NCBI GenBank assembly: GCA_964437445.1
Contig: CAYTGR010000107.1
Coordinates: 1-5,948 of the forward strand
From: CAYTGR01 sp964437445
GTDB lineage: Bacteria > Chloroflexota > Anaerolineae > B4-G1 > SLSP01
Direction: 5' to 3'
Length of the DNA: 5,948 nucleotides
Shown: positions 5,072-5,948 of the stretch, in pieces
How the letters are laid out: every line of letters starts with the position of its first letter
Numbering within the stretch: the first letter of the stretch is position 1
Notes under the pieces: model-generated
Told to the model about the DNA's origin: nothing
Seen by the model: only the letters and a program-made list of their open reading frames with translations
Databases searched by the model: none
Position numbers and translations under genes: made by a program

Positions 5072-5948
5072 CAGGATAAACGATCACGCCACCGACCATC
5101 GTCAGGCGTACCTGAAGCGTGGCGGCATCTAACAGCACGAGGTCGGCGTCGTAGCCAGGGGCCACGCGACCTTTCCGGCCGGCCAGGCCCAGCGCGGCGG
5201 CCGGCGTGAGTGCCGCCATCTGCACCGCGGCCGCCAGGTCAACGCCGGTGTCCTCCAACACGTGGCGGAAGGCGGCGTCCATGGTCAACGTGCTGCCCGC
5301 AAGTGTCCCGTCGGGCAGACGAGCCGCGCCGTCACAGACCTGGACCCGTTCGCCGCCGAGGTCGTAAGCGCCGTCGGGCAGGCCGGCCGCGCGGATGGAA
5401 TCGGTGATGAGCACCGTCCGCGCGGGTGTCTTAACCCGCACCAGCAGGTTGACGATGGCCGGATGCAAATGGATGCGGTCCGCGATGACCTGGGTGTAGA
5501 GCGCATCGCAGGTCAGCGCCGCGCCGAGCGCGCCGGGCTGCCGGTGGTGCAACGCCGGCAGGGCGTTGAAGGTGTGCGTCACACCGTTGAGGCCAAGTGC
5601 AACCGCCGCCAGCACCTCGTCGTAGGTCGCTTCCGAGTGGCCGACGGCAACGCTGATCCCGGCGCGATGCGCTTCGGTGAGCAACAGCCGATTGGCAGCA
5701 ATTTCCGGCGCAAGCGTGATCAGCTTCACCGCGCCAGAGGCCAACCAGGGGCGATATTCAGCGGGATCAGCCGGGCGGATGTGTGCAAGCGGCTGCGCCC
5801 CCGCGCGCGCGGGCGCCAGATACGGCCCCTCCAGGTGCGCTCCCAGCAGGGCAGCGCCGGGCAGCGGCCGGACCATTTGTTGCGCTATCGTCTCCACCGC
5901 AGCGGTGATCGCCTCCCGGCTCGCGGCCAGCGTGGTAGCGAGAAAGCC
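5046..5948 (-). CDS. nagA: N-acetylglucosamine-6-phosphate deacetylase, N-terminus beyond the window
   Basis: NagA hydrolyses GlcNAc-6-phosphate to glucosamine-6-phosphate and acetate, in the cytosol, in amino-sugar and cell-wall recycling. The frame is open to the right edge, so 300 residues are visible. In fragment numbering the metal ligands E40 (HLEGP), H104 (GHSEAT) and H125 (THTFNAL) and the catalytic D183 (LITDS) are all present, along with R136 and H160. They sit at a constant offset of 90-91 from E. coli NagA E131, H195, H216, D273, R227 and H251. About 90 N-terminal residues, including the HxH strand, therefore lie outside. The GTG at 5897-5895 is an internal codon, not the start, because the 17 codons before it (FLATTLAASREAI) are still NagA-like. 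Odd points: Q52 replaces the His usual at the end of the GAH segment, and the last seven residues, EYATRNT, come from a heptamer repeat. An N-acetylgalactosamine-6-phosphate deacetylase is a less likely alternative. Confidence 0.88.
   Translation of the reverse strand, partial: GFLATTLAASREAITAAVETIAQQMVRPLPGAALLGAHLEGPYLAPARAGAQPLAHIRPADPAEYRPWLASGAVKLITLAPEIAANRLLLTEAHRAGISVAVGHSEATYDEVLAAVALGLNGVTHTFNALPALHHRQPGALGAALTCDALYTQVIADRIHLHPAIVNLLVRVKTPARTVLITDSIRAAGLPDGAYDLGGERVQVCDGAARLPDGTLAGSTLTMDAAFRHVLEDTGVDLAAAVQMAALTPAAALGLAGRKGRVAPGYDADLVLLDAATLQVRLTMVGGVIVYPAEYATRNT

Noticed and set aside
5895..5897. GTG as the true start of nagA
   Set aside because: The 17 in-frame codons upstream to the window edge still align with NagA, and the HxH metal-binding strand must lie further upstream.

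Overview
This looks like a piece of a GC-rich bacterial chromosome, most likely from a Chloroflexota (Anaerolineae/Caldilineae-type) genome. That placement is inferred from protein architecture: a GT-C type membrane glycosyltransferase with tandem beta-sandwich domains at its C-terminus, a secreted protein with a subtilase-type prodomain, and seven-base repeats between genes. No rRNA or other phylogenetic marker is present, so it is moderately supported at best.

All four supported genes lie on the minus strand. Read in the direction of transcription (high to low coordinates) they are: (1) the C-terminal three quarters of an N-acetylglucosamine-6-phosphate deacetylase (nagA), cut by the window's right edge; (2) a 248-residue carboxylesterase/monoacylglycerol-lipase-like alpha/beta hydrolase with a complete Ser-Asp-His triad; (3) a 907-residue polytopic glycosyltransferase of the ArnT/PMT type; (4) after a 770-base gap, a 228-residue exported protein that resembles the prodomain half of a subtilisin-like protease but stops before any catalytic domain. 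Genes 1 to 3 sit close together and are probably cotranscribed. A shared role is not obvious: amino-sugar recycling, an esterase and a surface glycosyltransferase could all touch the cell envelope, but this is only inference.

The two junctions inside the three-gene block are both built from seven-base repeats. The hydrolase-to-glycosyltransferase junction is exactly 13 contiguous units of 7 bases (4179-4269). It contains the hydrolase stop codon and one of the two possible glycosyltransferase start codons. The nagA-to-hydrolase junction holds a second, different, two-orientation heptamer array (5030-5071), which encodes the last residues of NagA and its stop codon.

The gap at 689-1458 has two parts. 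Near the glycosyltransferase end there is a GC-rich inverted-repeat element (arms 1145-1157 and 1248-1260, with nested hairpins). Next to the protease-like gene there is an AT-rich stretch carrying a near-consensus sigma-70 promoter (TTGACT, 17 bases, TATAAT) pointing at that gene. Hand counts give about 73% GC in a sampled line of the glycosyltransferase, 48% in a line of the protease-like gene and 17% in the promoter stretch, so the left 1 kb differs clearly from the rest. I found no tRNA, CRISPR array, transposase, defence system or other clearly novel system. The repeat-built gene junctions and the catalytic-domain-less prodomain gene are the most interesting items.
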